From DASWTL01 sp966250385 (GTDB lineage: Bacteria; Bacteroidota; Bacteroidia; Sphingobacteriales; Sphingobacteriaceae), in NCBI GenBank assembly GCA_966250385.1, contig CBINHC010000002.1, positions 186,001 through 250,000 of the forward strand: a DNA stretch of 64,000 nucleotides, written 5' to 3'. The number at the start of each line of letters is the position of its first letter. Position 1 is the first letter of the stretch. The notes below the pieces were generated by a model, which searched no databases, was not told the origin of the DNA, and worked only from the letters and a program-made list of their open reading frames with translations. Shown one piece after another: positions 23,784 to 32,105 of this stretch. The translations under genes and the position numbers were made by a program.

Positions 23784-24307
23784 AACAGCTGCTGATCGCC
23801 GTACTTTTCATCGTATCAGGCTGCACCGGTCCCGCAGGAAACCCGAAGGAGAATCAGAGCAACTATTTCTTCGATCTTAAAGGTTACTTCACGCGGGAGG
23901 CCGCGCGATTGTCCGCCGCAGGAAAGCCCGCCCTGAAGGAAGTGATCCGGAACGGGTCAGTGGAGCGCCGGAACCTGATGATCGACTGGAATACGGAGCT
24001 GGCCCTGTTCAGGGAATCGGATATCAATAAGGCCGCCTGGAAGGACAGTTACCGGGCAACCAGGTCCGGCAGCACGACGACCTATACGGCTACCGACGAT
24101 GACCTCAGGACCCGGAAGATCACCCTGGTAGACGGACCCGGCGGACAGTTCCGGCATATCCGGATCTCGAACAGGATCTCGAACTTCCTCTACACGACCA
24201 CCGAGACCCTTGACTATTATCCGGGCTCCGGGTACCGGATCGACAGGAGCCAGTCCGTACGGATCATCGGTACGAACCATTACATAATTAAGACGAAGCT
24301 TCAATAA
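23780..24307 (+). CDS. Hypothetical lipoprotein
   Basis: 175 residues with a lipoprotein signal (LLIAVLFIVSGCTGP, lipidated Cys near 15). The mature part is polar, with no Cys or known motif, and ends in a probable beta-rich domain (SRISNFLYTTTETLDYYPGSG). I do not recognise a family. It overlaps the gpmI stop by four bases, so translation is coupled to a housekeeping gene. A hairpin covering the next gene's start follows six bases after its stop. Confidence 0.75.
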   Translation: MKQLLIAVLFIVSGCTGPAGNPKENQSNYFFDLKGYFTREAARLSAAGKPALKEVIRNGSVERRNLMIDWNTELALFRESDINKAAWKDSYRATRSGSTTTYTATDDDLRTRKITLVDGPGGQFRHIRISNRISNFLYTTTETLDYYPGSGYRIDRSQSVRIIGTNHYIIKTKLQ

Positions 24308-24312
24308 TTTTT

Positions 24313-24346
24313 GAAATCGCGTACCGTTCTACCGGTATGCGATTTC
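24313..24346 (+). promoter_or_regulatory. Hairpin sequestering the CAP gene start codon
   Basis: GAAATCGC-G-TACCG (24313-24326) pairs with CGGTA-T-GCGATTTC (24333-24346): 13 Watson-Crick pairs and one G-U, with a six-base loop. The ATG at 24337-24339 is wholly inside the 3' arm. It may be a translational switch, or the terminator of the previous gene. Confidence 0.55.
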
Positions 24347-24864
24347 TACCTATCCTATTTATTTTCTTAACGGCTACGGCCTTCATCACCCCGGACCGGA
24401 CCGATGCGGGCCCCGTCCCTTCGGGGACCTCCTTCCGAAAAGAATTCCTTGCACGTGTCAACGCCGTGCGCGCAAAGGGCTGCAAATGCGGCGGAAAATA
24501 TATGCCGCCGACCCCGGCGCTGACATGGAATGACCAGCTTGAAAAAGCGGCGCTCGCACATGCCCGGGACATGAACCGGCACGGCTATTTCTCGCATACC
24601 AGCCGGAACGGCAATACCGTCCGGGACCGGATCGAAAAGGCGGGTTACAAGCTCGCCGGATACCAGGGTTATTCCTATGGCGAAAACATCGCTTCGGGTC
24701 AGCGTTCGATCGAGCAGGTCATGACAAGCTGGATCAAGAGTCCCGGACACTGCAAAAACCTGATGAACCCGAGCTTCCGGGAGATCGGGGTCGCTGAAAC
24801 GGACTTTTTCTGGGTCCAGAATTTCGGGATGCGGCAATCCTTCTTTTCAGAAAGAAAGCGCTAA
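24337..24864 (+). CDS. CAP (SCP/PR1) domain secreted protein
   Basis: 175 residues with a signal peptide (FLPILFIFLTATAFITP). The CAP domain shows LARVNAVRAKGC, LTWNDQLEKAALAHARDM, FSHTSRNG, YGENIASG and SPGHCKNLMNPSFREIG. The bacterial CAP His and Glu positions are present (HARDM, YGEN, PGHC). Bacterial members are exported and of unclear activity; some bind lipids or peptidoglycan. Extra Cys residues (GCKCGG and GHCK) suggest a disulfide outside the cytosol. No other in-frame start exists nearby, so initiation must occur within the hairpin at 24313-24346. Confidence 0.88.
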   Translation: MRFLPILFIFLTATAFITPDRTDAGPVPSGTSFRKEFLARVNAVRAKGCKCGGKYMPPTPALTWNDQLEKAALAHARDMNRHGYFSHTSRNGNTVRDRIEKAGYKLAGYQGYSYGENIASGQRSIEQVMTSWIKSPGHCKNLMNPSFREIGVAETDFFWVQNFGMRQSFFSERKR

Positions 24865-24882
24865 CAGACGATACTGAAAAGA

Positions 24883-24914
24883 AATGGGCCGGATCATCAC
24901 TGTTCCGGCCCATT
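24883..24914. terminator. Hairpin between CAP and TPR genes
   Basis: Perfect 11-bp stem AATGGGCCGGA / TCCGGCCCATT with a 10-base loop between convergent genes. The flanking A- and T-runs are weak, so its strength as a terminator is unclear. Confidence 0.6.
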
Positions 24915-24943
24915 CGGTATGCTGTCTTCTGTTTTCTGTACGA

Positions 24944-25558
24944 CTACTTCAGGGTTTTCAGGAACCGTTTTACCTCGGTGATCTGGGCCGTAATATCCCG
25001 TCTGCCCGGTGTCAGTTCCAGCACCTTTTCCAGGTCTGTCAGGGAAGATCTGAAGGCTGATGAAGCTACGGCCTTATCATAAAAATTGGAAGTCTTCTGG
25101 CCCCGGAGCGTTCCATAATCCTTATAAGCCATACCCCGGTTCTGGTAGAGTTTTACGTCGTCCTGGTTCAGCTCGATAGCTTTGCTGAAATCATTGATCG
25201 ACGACTTCAGGTATTTCTCCCGTTCAGGCATGGTAAGCTTCACGGTTTCCATCGCGACGATGTTCTTTGCTTTGCCCCGGTAGTAATACGCGCTCAGTTC
25301 GCCCGGCTTCAGGTTGATCAGCCGGTCGAAGGTAGAGATGGCCTTGCTGTAGTTGCCGGCATGGTAGTAGGAATATCCCAGCATGTAGAGGTTATTGATA
25401 TTTCCCTGATCGGATGCCAGGGCTTTTTCCAGATGAACGATAGCAAGTTTAAAATTTCCGTCCAGGATGGCTTTCTGGGCCATTTGCTGGTTATTACTTT
25501 GTGCATGAACAGTGCCGGCCAGCAGCAGGGAGAAACAAATAATCTTAATAACTTTCAT
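24944..25558 (-). CDS. TPR repeat protein, exported
   Basis: 204 residues with a signal peptide (IICFSLLLAGTVHAQ). Several tetratricopeptide units follow, for example GNFKLAIVHLEKALASDQGN, MLGYSYYHAGNYSKAISTFD, YYYRGKAKNIVAME and DFSKAIELNQDDVKLYQNRG. TPR arrays bind other proteins; the partner is unknown. Location should be periplasmic. It stands alone on its strand, divergent from lon, with its own -7 box at 25570-25577. Confidence 0.85.
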   Translation of the reverse strand: MKVIKIICFSLLLAGTVHAQSNNQQMAQKAILDGNFKLAIVHLEKALASDQGNINNLYMLGYSYYHAGNYSKAISTFDRLINLKPGELSAYYYRGKAKNIVAMETVKLTMPEREKYLKSSINDFSKAIELNQDDVKLYQNRGMAYKDYGTLRGQKTSNFYDKAVASSAFRSSLTDLEKVLELTPGRRDITAQITEVKRFLKTLK

Positions 25559-25569
25559 TTATGCGTGAG

Positions 25570-25577
25570 CAAATCTA
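25570..25577 (-). promoter_or_regulatory. -7 box of TPR gene
   Basis: Minus strand TAGATTTG, 11 bases before the ATG at 25558. A CTTG 20 bases upstream of it may serve as the -33 element. Confidence 0.5.
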
Positions 25578-25790
25578 AGTAAGGAATATAACGGTGTCAA
25601 GTACGCAAATATTTCTGCAGTTCATGAATTCTCAGGGTCCCTTTTCCGGTATGTGTCACCTGCAGTCATGTTATCGAAACGCAAAAAATTGAAAATAGGT
25701 TTTAAATTGCACATAAAAACTGTCAGATATTGCTCACAGTGACTAACAATCAGCACGGTTTGTTTTTGACAGCCTCCAGGCGGGCTAAAA

Positions 25791-25806
25791 TTGGCACAAC
25801 GCTTGC
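25791..25806 (+). promoter_or_regulatory. Sigma-54-type promoter upstream of lon
   Basis: TTGGCACAACGCTTGC fits the -24/-12 consensus TTGGCAC-N5-TTGC exactly, with ten bases between the GG and GC pairs. Transcription would start near 25818, about 64 bases before the lon ATG. Confidence 0.65.
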
Positions 25807-25881
25807 GTTTACTATAATATACACCCAGGATTGATAAACAGTTACCAAACCCTGTCATATTGACCGTTTAGAAAAGCATAG

Positions 25882-28365
25882 ATGAGTTACGATACATTTG
25901 ATTTTAACCAGGCCCTACCCGTCATTAGCGAAGATACCGAGTTTTTCCCCCTCCTGACACAGCAGGATGAGGAGGAAATGAATAATGAGCAGACTCCTGA
26001 CATTTTATCCATCCTGCCATTACGGAATACCGTTTTGTTTCCAGGCGTGGTCATTCCGATCACCGTCGGCAGGGATAAATCCATCAAACTGATCAAGGAA
26101 GCCTATAAAGGGGATAAGGTTATCGGCGTCGTCTCACAGCGGGATGTGGCCATCGAGGACCCGACCTTTGACCAGCTGAACGACGTGGGAACCGTTGCCG
26201 TCATTATCAAGATGCTCCAGATGCCTGACGGAAACACCACCGTGATCATCCAGGGCAAGCAGCGTTTCCGGTTGGGAGAAGAAGTTCAGTCAGAACCCTA
26301 CATCAAAGCCGCCATTGAAAAGTTCGAAGAGATCCGACCGAAAGCGGACAAGGAATTCAAGGCGATCATGGCCTCCATTAAGGAGATGGCCATGCAGATC
26401 ATTAATCTTTCCCCGAACATTCCGAGCGAAGCCGGAATTGCCATAAAAAACATTGAAAGCCCGAGCTTTCTGATCAACTTCATATCTTCCAATATGAATG
26501 CGGAGGTAGCCGTGAAGCAGCGGCTGCTGGAGGTCGTGAACCTGAAAGAGCGGGCAAAACTGGTGCTGGATCAGCTGACCACCGAATTACAGATGCTGGA
26601 GCTCAGAAACCAGATCCAGTCGAAGGTCAGAACGGATCTGGACAAACAGCAACGGGAATATTTCCTGAACCAGCAGCTGAAAACCATCCAGGAAGAACTG
26701 GGTGGAAACTCGCCGGACCTGGAACTGGAAAACCTGCGCGAACGGGCGATCAAGAAAAAATGGTCAGCGGAAGTCGGTCAGCATTTCAACAAGGAGCTGG
26801 ACAAGCTTGCCCGTATGAACCCGGCCGCAGCGGACTATTCGGTCCAGGTCAACTACCTGGAGCTGCTCCTCGAACTCCCCTGGAATGAGTTCACCAAGGA
26901 TAACTTCGATCTTAAACGTGCTCAGAAGATCCTTGACAAGGACCACTACGGGCTGGATAAAGTGAAGAAACGGATCATCGAGTACCTGGCTGTTCTGAAA
27001 CTTAAGCAGAACATGAAAGCGCCGATCCTCTGCCTGGTGGGTCCTCCGGGCGTGGGTAAGACCTCCCTCGGAAAGTCCATCGCCAAGGCGCTCGGCCGTA
27101 AATATGTCCGGATGGCCCTCGGAGGTATCCGGGATGAAGCCGAGATCCGCGGGCACCGGAAAACGTATATCGGCGCGCTCCCCGGCAGGATTATCCAGTC
27201 GCTGAAGAAAGCAGGCGCCTCCAACCCGGTGTTCGTACTGGATGAGATCGACAAGGTCGGAAACGACTTCCGTGGGGATCCCTCTTCTGCCCTGCTCGAG
27301 GTGCTCGACCCTGAACAGAACAATGCGTTCTACGACCATTACGTCGAGATGGACTACGACCTGTCCAACGTCATGTTCATTGCGACCGCCAACAGCCTCA
27401 GTACGATCCAGCCGGCACTCCTGGACCGGATGGAGATCATCGAGGTGAACGGTTATACCGTCCAGGAAAAAATTGAGATCGCCAAGCAGCACCTGTTGCC
27501 CAAGCAGCGGGAGCAGCACGGGCTTAAATCGAAGGACATCACGCTGAAACCGGCTGTTCTGGAAAAACTGATCGAGGACTATACCCGCGAATCCGGAGTC
27601 CGGAGCCTGGAGAAAAAGATCGGGTCCCTGGTCCGCGGGGTTGCCACCCGGATCGCCATGGATGAGCCATACAACCCTGCAGTAACCCGGGATGAAGTTG
27701 AAAAGATGATCGGGCCACCGATCTTTGACAAGGATCTTTACGAAGGAAACGAAGTTGCCGGAGTCGTAACGGGTCTTGCATGGACGCAGGTAGGCGGGGA
27801 TATCCTGTTCATTGAGGCCAGTCTGAGTCCCGGTAAGGGCCGTCTGACCCTGACGGGAAACCTCGGCGATGTGATGAAGGAATCCGCTTCCATTGCCATG
27901 GCGTATCTGCGGGCCAATGCCCGGAAATTCAACCTGGATCACCGGCTGTTCGACCAGTGGGATGTGCATGTCCACGTGCCGGCTGGAGCGACTCCGAAGG
28001 ATGGGCCCTCTGCCGGGATCACCATGCTGACAGCCCTGACCTCGGCATTTACCCAAAGGAAAGTTCGGGAACACCTGGCGATGACCGGTGAAATAACCCT
28101 GCGCGGAAAGGTGCTTCCTGTGGGCGGTATCCAGGAGAAGATCCTGGCTGCCAAACGGGCGAACATCCGCGAGATCATCCTGTGCAAGTCCAATGAAAAG
28201 GATGTCCGGGAGATCAAGCAGGATTACATCCGTGACCTGAAATTCCATTATGTCACCGAAATGAAGGAGGTGATCGACCTGGCGCTTACCCGGGAAATGG
28301 TGAAAGATCCGGTGGATCTGACTGTAAGAGAGACTCCGCAGCTCAAAACTGAACTGCAAAACTAA
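25882..28365 (+). CDS. lon: Lon ATP-dependent protease
   Basis: 827 residues. The N-terminal LON substrate domain (about 40-230) starts at ILPLRNTVLFPGVVIP. A helical linker precedes the AAA+ module with Walker A GPPGVGKTSLGKSIA and Walker B VFVLDEIDKVG. The C-terminal serine protease domain has the Ser in PKDGPSAGITM and the Lys in GGIQEKILAAKRANI. It degrades misfolded and regulatory proteins in the cytosol. The first 35 residues form an acidic extension seen in other Bacteroidota. It is monocistronic, with a terminator at 28372, and its promoter looks sigma-54 dependent. Confidence 0.97.
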   Translation: MSYDTFDFNQALPVISEDTEFFPLLTQQDEEEMNNEQTPDILSILPLRNTVLFPGVVIPITVGRDKSIKLIKEAYKGDKVIGVVSQRDVAIEDPTFDQLNDVGTVAVIIKMLQMPDGNTTVIIQGKQRFRLGEEVQSEPYIKAAIEKFEEIRPKADKEFKAIMASIKEMAMQIINLSPNIPSEAGIAIKNIESPSFLINFISSNMNAEVAVKQRLLEVVNLKERAKLVLDQLTTELQMLELRNQIQSKVRTDLDKQQREYFLNQQLKTIQEELGGNSPDLELENLRERAIKKKWSAEVGQHFNKELDKLARMNPAAADYSVQVNYLELLLELPWNEFTKDNFDLKRAQKILDKDHYGLDKVKKRIIEYLAVLKLKQNMKAPILCLVGPPGVGKTSLGKSIAKALGRKYVRMALGGIRDEAEIRGHRKTYIGALPGRIIQSLKKAGASNPVFVLDEIDKVGNDFRGDPSSALLEVLDPEQNNAFYDHYVEMDYDLSNVMFIATANSLSTIQPALLDRMEIIEVNGYTVQEKIEIAKQHLLPKQREQHGLKSKDITLKPAVLEKLIEDYTRESGVRSLEKKIGSLVRGVATRIAMDEPYNPAVTRDEVEKMIGPPIFDKDLYEGNEVAGVVTGLAWTQVGGDILFIEASLSPGKGRLTLTGNLGDVMKESASIAMAYLRANARKFNLDHRLFDQWDVHVHVPAGATPKDGPSAGITMLTALTSAFTQRKVREHLAMTGEITLRGKVLPVGGIQEKILAAKRANIREIILCKSNEKDVREIKQDYIRDLKFHYVTEMKEVIDLALTREMVKDPVDLTVRETPQLKTELQN

Positions 28366-28371
28366 ATATGG

Positions 28372-28403
28372 AAAAACTCCGGGCCCTGTCCGGAGTTTTT
28401 TTT
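28372..28403 (+). terminator. Terminator after lon
   Basis: AAAACTCCGG / CCGGAGTTTT stem with a short loop and an eight-base T-run. Confidence 0.87.
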
Positions 28404-28416
28404 AAACTTATAGTCA

Positions 28417-29385
28417 ATGAGCCATGTCCGACCGGCAATCCTTCTCCTGATGATCCTGTTCTTCGTGCCGGCCTACGGCCAGAAGAACACCGGCTATAAA
28501 AATGAGTTCGGGTTCCGGTCCGACAACGATTCGTTTCTGGGTATCGGCCAGGACCGGTATTATACCAACGGTTTGTTTATCACCTTCCGTCATGCGGCGG
28601 ACCAGGCGGGGCTCTCCGAGAAACTGGAGAAGAAAATCTGGGAGATCGAAGCCGGACACATGATTTTCAACCCCTATACCGGGCAGGTTTCCGATATCAG
28701 CGAGGTAGACCGGCCTTTCGCCGGCTATCTGTATGCCGGCGGATCCCTGAACTGGCATTACCGCGATGAACGAACCCTGCGGGCGGGCCTGCAGATCGGC
28801 ACCATCGGGCCGTCAGCGCGCGGTCGTCAGGTGCAGGAGACGCTGCACGACCTGATCGGGTTCTATGAGATCCGCGGATGGGAGTTCCAGGTAAAGGACG
28901 AGACCGGAATCAACGGTTTCCTGGAATACACGGATCTCCTGACCAGGAGCGGCAGGGGCAACACCGATCTCAGCGTAACCGGCGAGGGGCGGATCGGGAA
29001 CACGTTTGCCGGAGCGTCGGCGGGTCTGATCTTCCGGACCGGCGTGGTCAGTCCGCTTAACAATTCCGTATTCAACCACAGCCGCCTGTCCAACAATGCC
29101 CCGGACAGGGCCCCCGGCAGAAATGAAATCTTTTTTTTTATGGAGCCGCGCCTGAATTTCGTGGCCTATAACGCGACGATCCAGGGCGGTATGTTCCGGG
29201 AGGATAAAGGGCCGGTCACGTTCGGCGTGAGGCCCCTGGTTTTCAGTCACGAGATGGGCGGTATGTACGGCAGCGACCGGTGGACATTCCAGTTTTCCCT
29301 CACCTTCCTCTCCAGGGAGGTCCGGAGCAGGGCCGCAGCGCAACAGTTCGGGACTGCGAAGATCTATTACCGGTTCTCGAAATAG
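28417..29385 (+). CDS. LpxR-family lipid A deacylase (DUF2219)
   Basis: 322 residues with a signal peptide ending near PAYGQ. The outer-membrane barrel family LpxR removes the 3'-acyloxyacyl chain of lipid A. Typical features are RSDNDSFLGIGQDRYYTNGL, DRPFAGYLYAG, and the block IGPSARGRQVQETLHDLIG with the catalytic His. The C-terminus ends in an aromatic strand (KIYYRFSK), as expected for a BAM substrate. It would alter LPS at the cell surface. Its last 19 bases overlap the end of arfB on the opposite strand. Confidence 0.87.
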   Translation: MSHVRPAILLLMILFFVPAYGQKNTGYKNEFGFRSDNDSFLGIGQDRYYTNGLFITFRHAADQAGLSEKLEKKIWEIEAGHMIFNPYTGQVSDISEVDRPFAGYLYAGGSLNWHYRDERTLRAGLQIGTIGPSARGRQVQETLHDLIGFYEIRGWEFQVKDETGINGFLEYTDLLTRSGRGNTDLSVTGEGRIGNTFAGASAGLIFRTGVVSPLNNSVFNHSRLSNNAPDRAPGRNEIFFFMEPRLNFVAYNATIQGGMFREDKGPVTFGVRPLVFSHEMGGMYGSDRWTFQFSLTFLSREVRSRAAAQQFGTAKIYYRFSK

Positions 29386-29795
29386 TCCTTGCGGCGGCTG
29401 ATCTTTTTCTCCGCCTGCTGCTGTTTGAGCCGAAGCCTTTTTTCTACCGCACCTTTACCGGGCCGGGTAGCTTTACGGGGCTTCTCCCGGTGGAGACCCT
29501 GCTCCAGGATATGGAATAGCTTCTTCAGCGCCTTTTGCTTGTTCAGCAGCTGGCTTCTTTCTTCATCGCTGACCACCCGCAGGCAGCATTCGCCGTGCAG
29601 GCGGCCTGCCAGCTTCACAAGCAGCAGCTCCTTCTCCTCATCTGTAAAAAGGCCGGAGGCACGGATATCAAACTTCAGTTCCACCCTGGAGGAAACCTTA
29701 TTGACATGCTGACCGCCCTTCCCGCCGCTCCGGGACATTTTGAACCCGGCTTCCGCTGCAAGCTGGGCTACGGTGAATACACTGGCAGAACTCAT
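29367..29795 (-). CDS. arfB: ArfB-like alternative ribosome-rescue hydrolase
   Basis: 142 residues from the ATG at 29795 (MSSASVFTVAQL). An upstream reading to 29855 adds 20 residues without family match. The release-factor GGQ motif is in SRSGGKGGQHVNKVSSRVEL, and the C-terminal tail is long, basic and unstructured (KATRPGKGAVEKRLRLK...), the part that enters the empty mRNA channel. It frees ribosomes stalled without a stop codon by hydrolysing peptidyl-tRNA. It is monocistronic and convergent with lpxR. Confidence 0.92.
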   Translation of the reverse strand: MSSASVFTVAQLAAEAGFKMSRSGGKGGQHVNKVSSRVELKFDIRASGLFTDEEKELLLVKLAGRLHGECCLRVVSDEERSQLLNKQKALKKLFHILEQGLHREKPRKATRPGKGAVEKRLRLKQQQAEKKISRRKDYFENR

Positions 29796-29899
29796 TCTTG
29801 TTATGGCTTCAGGTATGGCTGGCTGACCACGGGTTAACCCGGTCAGGCCGGACAATATTCAGGATTTTTTTACAAATACTCCGGGAATAACCAACTGAT

Positions 29900-29955
29900 A
29901 CCCCGGTTTTGTTTTCCCGGGGTGCGCCGACGGTCATCCGGTCCCGCTTTGCGGG
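29900..29955 (+). other. Two GC hairpins in the region upstream of cmk
   Basis: ACCCCGG (29900-29906) with CCGGGGT (29917-29923), and CCCGC-TTT-GCGGG (29943-29955), lie in the 230-base gap between arfB and cmk. No T-run follows and they precede the cmk promoter box, so a role in cmk mRNA is unlikely. Confidence 0.35.
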
Positions 29956-30012
29956 CAGCGGCAAAAACAGGAACGGGCCCGCGCAGAAGCGAATTATTTC
30001 GGGAACAAAACG

Positions 30013-30020
30013 TAACTTTG
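30013..30020 (+). promoter_or_regulatory. -7 box of cmk
   Basis: TAACTTTG, eight bases before the cmk ATG at 30029. It supports that start and predicts a leader of only a few bases. Confidence 0.55.
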
Positions 30021-30028
30021 CCGGCTGT

Positions 30029-30718
30029 ATGGGCAAAAATATCGTAGTAGCCATCGATGGCTATTCTTCTTGCGGGAAAAGTACGTTAGCAAAAGCATTA
30101 GCAAAGAAACTTCACTTCGTATATATTGACAGCGGTGCCATGTACCGCGCAGTGACATTATACCTTCTGAGAAACAAGATCGACCTGAATGATGCTGAAC
30201 AGATTGAAAAAGCGCTTCCGGATATTCATCTGAATTTCCATTCACGGGATTACCAGACCCATATCCTGCTGAACGACGAGGAGGTCTCCGAAGAGATCCG
30301 CCAGATGCCTGTCAGCGAAAACGTCAGTGCGGTCAGTGCGGTCCGGTCGGTACGCCTGGAGATGGTGAAACAGCAGCAGCGGATGGGCAGATCGAAAAAT
30401 ATCGTGATGGACGGCCGCGATATCGGCACGGCGGTGTTCCCGGATGCCCAGGTAAAGATCTTCATGACGGCTGATCCGAATGTCCGTGCGGAACGCCGGT
30501 ACAAAGAACTCGTCGCTTCAGGAACCGACATTACCCTGGAAGATGTATTTGAGAACCTGGCCCACCGGGATTATCAGGATACGACCCGTCTCGAAAGCCC
30601 GCTGACCCGCGCAAAAGACGCTATTGTGCTGGACAACACAGAAATGAACCAGGAGGAGCAGCTCGGTTTCGCTCTGGAGCGGGTAATTCCGCATCTTCCG
30701 TCCTCCTTTAAGCTGTAA
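30029..30718 (+). CDS. cmk: Cytidylate kinase
   Basis: 229 residues from the ATG at 30029 (MGKNIVVAIDGYSSCGKST). The open frame extends 40 codons upstream but the family starts here. Seen are the P-loop GYSSCGKST, the substrate loop YIDSGAMYRAVTLY, DGRDIGTAVFPDAQVKIF and a closing lid with RAERRYKEL. It phosphorylates CMP and dCMP with ATP. The Cys within the P-loop is a small variation. The usual neighbours of cmk in other phyla (aroA, rpsA) are not adjacent, although rpsA lies 3.3 kb away. Confidence 0.95.
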   Translation: MGKNIVVAIDGYSSCGKSTLAKALAKKLHFVYIDSGAMYRAVTLYLLRNKIDLNDAEQIEKALPDIHLNFHSRDYQTHILLNDEEVSEEIRQMPVSENVSAVSAVRSVRLEMVKQQQRMGRSKNIVMDGRDIGTAVFPDAQVKIFMTADPNVRAERRYKELVASGTDITLEDVFENLAHRDYQDTTRLESPLTRAKDAIVLDNTEMNQEEQLGFALERVIPHLPSSFKL

Positions 30719-30747
30719 TAAAGCCCGGAAACAAACTTTCTTCCTGA

Positions 30748-30823
30748 AAACAGGTTATCAGTGTTCTGACCGGCACCATTCGTGGAGCACTTATTGCTGA
30801 TGTTAACACCGAGATACCTGTTT
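30748..30823 (+). promoter_or_regulatory. Structured leader before glycosyltransferase gene
   Basis: AAACAGGT-T-ATC (30748-30759) pairs with GAT-ACCTGTTT (30813-30823) with one bulge. GTGTT (30761-30765) pairs with AACAC (30805-30809) inside it. The stem closes four bases before the ATG at 30828 and encloses about 40 bases. It may be a leader RNA structure. Confidence 0.4.
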
Positions 30824-30827
30824 GAAG

Positions 30828-32105
30828 ATGAAGATAACCATACTTACGTTAGGAACACGTGGTGATGTGCAGCCATATGCAGTCCTTGGGAAAGCGCTGG
30901 CGGATCGTGGACATGACGTAATATTATCGACAGCAAAAAATTTCAAGGACCTCGTCGAAAGTTATGGCATCGGATTTCATCCCATTGATGCCGATTATGA
31001 GAAACTCCTGAATTCTGAAGACGGCAAAAAGATCTTTAACGGCAACCCTTTTGCGCTCCGGCGCAACTTCAGGAAACTGATCTCGCCGCTGATCGAACAA
31101 TCCCTTGCCGAATTTTACGCGCTGGCACAGAACAGCGATGTGACCATTTACCGGCCGAAGACGCTGGCCAATGTTTTCACGCACCAGCTCAGCAAGGTGG
31201 CGATCCGGGCCGCTGTGGTCCCCGCCATGATGGAAACCACCGCCTTTCAGAATCCGGCGATCAGCGGGCTTCGCATCCCCGAGTTTCTTTATAAATGGAG
31301 CTACCGGATCAACGACTTCAAGTACCGTGTTCTCCGGCGGCCGATCAGGCAATTCCATCAGCAGCACGGTCTGGATGATGAGTTTCCGCTTGACTGCGAT
31401 GAAGTATGCATCTACGGTATCAGCCCGCATTTCCTGGACCGGCCGGACGACTGGCCGGTCAATCATCATCTCACCGGGTTCTGGTTCTCCGACCAGCACC
31501 GGGAACTTCCGCCGGCCGTCAGCGAATTCCTGGAGCAGGGAGATCCGCCCGTGCTGGTCACGTTCGGAAGCATGCCCCTCCCCCGCAAACTGACCCGTCT
31601 GATCCGCAAGGCCGCCCTGGAACTGAATCAGCGTTTCATTGTTGTAAAGGGCTGGGGTGACCTTGCCCTGGAAGAGCTGAGCAACCTGAGGAATATCCGG
31701 ATCATCGACCCCATGCCGTTCGAAACGCTGTTTCCCCGGGTCAGAGCGGTAGTCCACCACGGCGGCATCGGGACGGTGGCTGAATGTCTCCGAGCCGGCA
31801 AACCAATGCTGGTATGCCCTGCAGTCTATCCCCTGGGTGACCAGTACTTCTGGGGCGATCTCGTGTACAAGAAAGGCGTCGCGGTCAAACCGGTTCCGCT
31901 TGTCAAACTCCGCTCCCGGCTATTTATCGAAAGGCTGCAGGAACTCGTTTCCGGGGAGGAGCTGACGCACAGGGCACAGGAGCTGTCCGCCATGATCCGT
32001 GCGGAGAATGGTGTTAAAAACGCGGCTGATCTCATCGAAAGGATCATCAGACTTCGTATTCCGGCCCCTTGTGAAGAATCTCCCGTTACTCAGATCGCAT
32101 CCTGA
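30828..32105 (+). CDS. Glycosyltransferase, UGT / family 28-like
   Basis: 425 residues from the ATG at 30828; the TTG at 30822 is ignored. GT-B fold: the N-terminal half opens with ITILTLGTRGDVQPYAVLGKAL, typical of sterol/flavonoid and antibiotic glycosyltransferases. The C-terminal half has the donor site VVHHGGIGTVAECLRAGKPM followed by GDQYFW. It probably moves a sugar from a nucleotide donor to a lipophilic acceptor that cannot be named. It is cytosolic or membrane-associated. Its 3' end overlaps the convergent histidine kinase by 16 bases. Confidence 0.87.
   Translation: MKITILTLGTRGDVQPYAVLGKALADRGHDVILSTAKNFKDLVESYGIGFHPIDADYEKLLNSEDGKKIFNGNPFALRRNFRKLISPLIEQSLAEFYALAQNSDVTIYRPKTLANVFTHQLSKVAIRAAVVPAMMETTAFQNPAISGLRIPEFLYKWSYRINDFKYRVLRRPIRQFHQQHGLDDEFPLDCDEVCIYGISPHFLDRPDDWPVNHHLTGFWFSDQHRELPPAVSEFLEQGDPPVLVTFGSMPLPRKLTRLIRKAALELNQRFIVVKGWGDLALEELSNLRNIRIIDPMPFETLFPRVRAVVHHGGIGTVAECLRAGKPMLVCPAVYPLGDQYFWGDLVYKKGVAVKPVPLVKLRSRLFIERLQELVSGEELTHRAQELSAMIRAENGVKNAADLIERIIRLRIPAPCEESPVTQIAS

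Larger units (their letters stand above)
25559..25881. other. Intergenic region between TPR gene and lon
   Basis: 323 bases with no credible gene. A short minus-strand open frame at 25622-25858 has no family resemblance. It holds the TPR promoter at its left end and the sigma-54-like promoter of lon near its right end. The stretch between (about 25630-25760) is AT-rich with no clear repeat and would be the place for an enhancer-binding protein. Confidence 0.6.

Noticed and set aside
26764..28359. 531-residue minus-strand open frame opposite lon
   Set aside because: It mirrors lon codons in a frame left open by GC-rich third positions, with no recognisable domain; the lon product is unmistakable.
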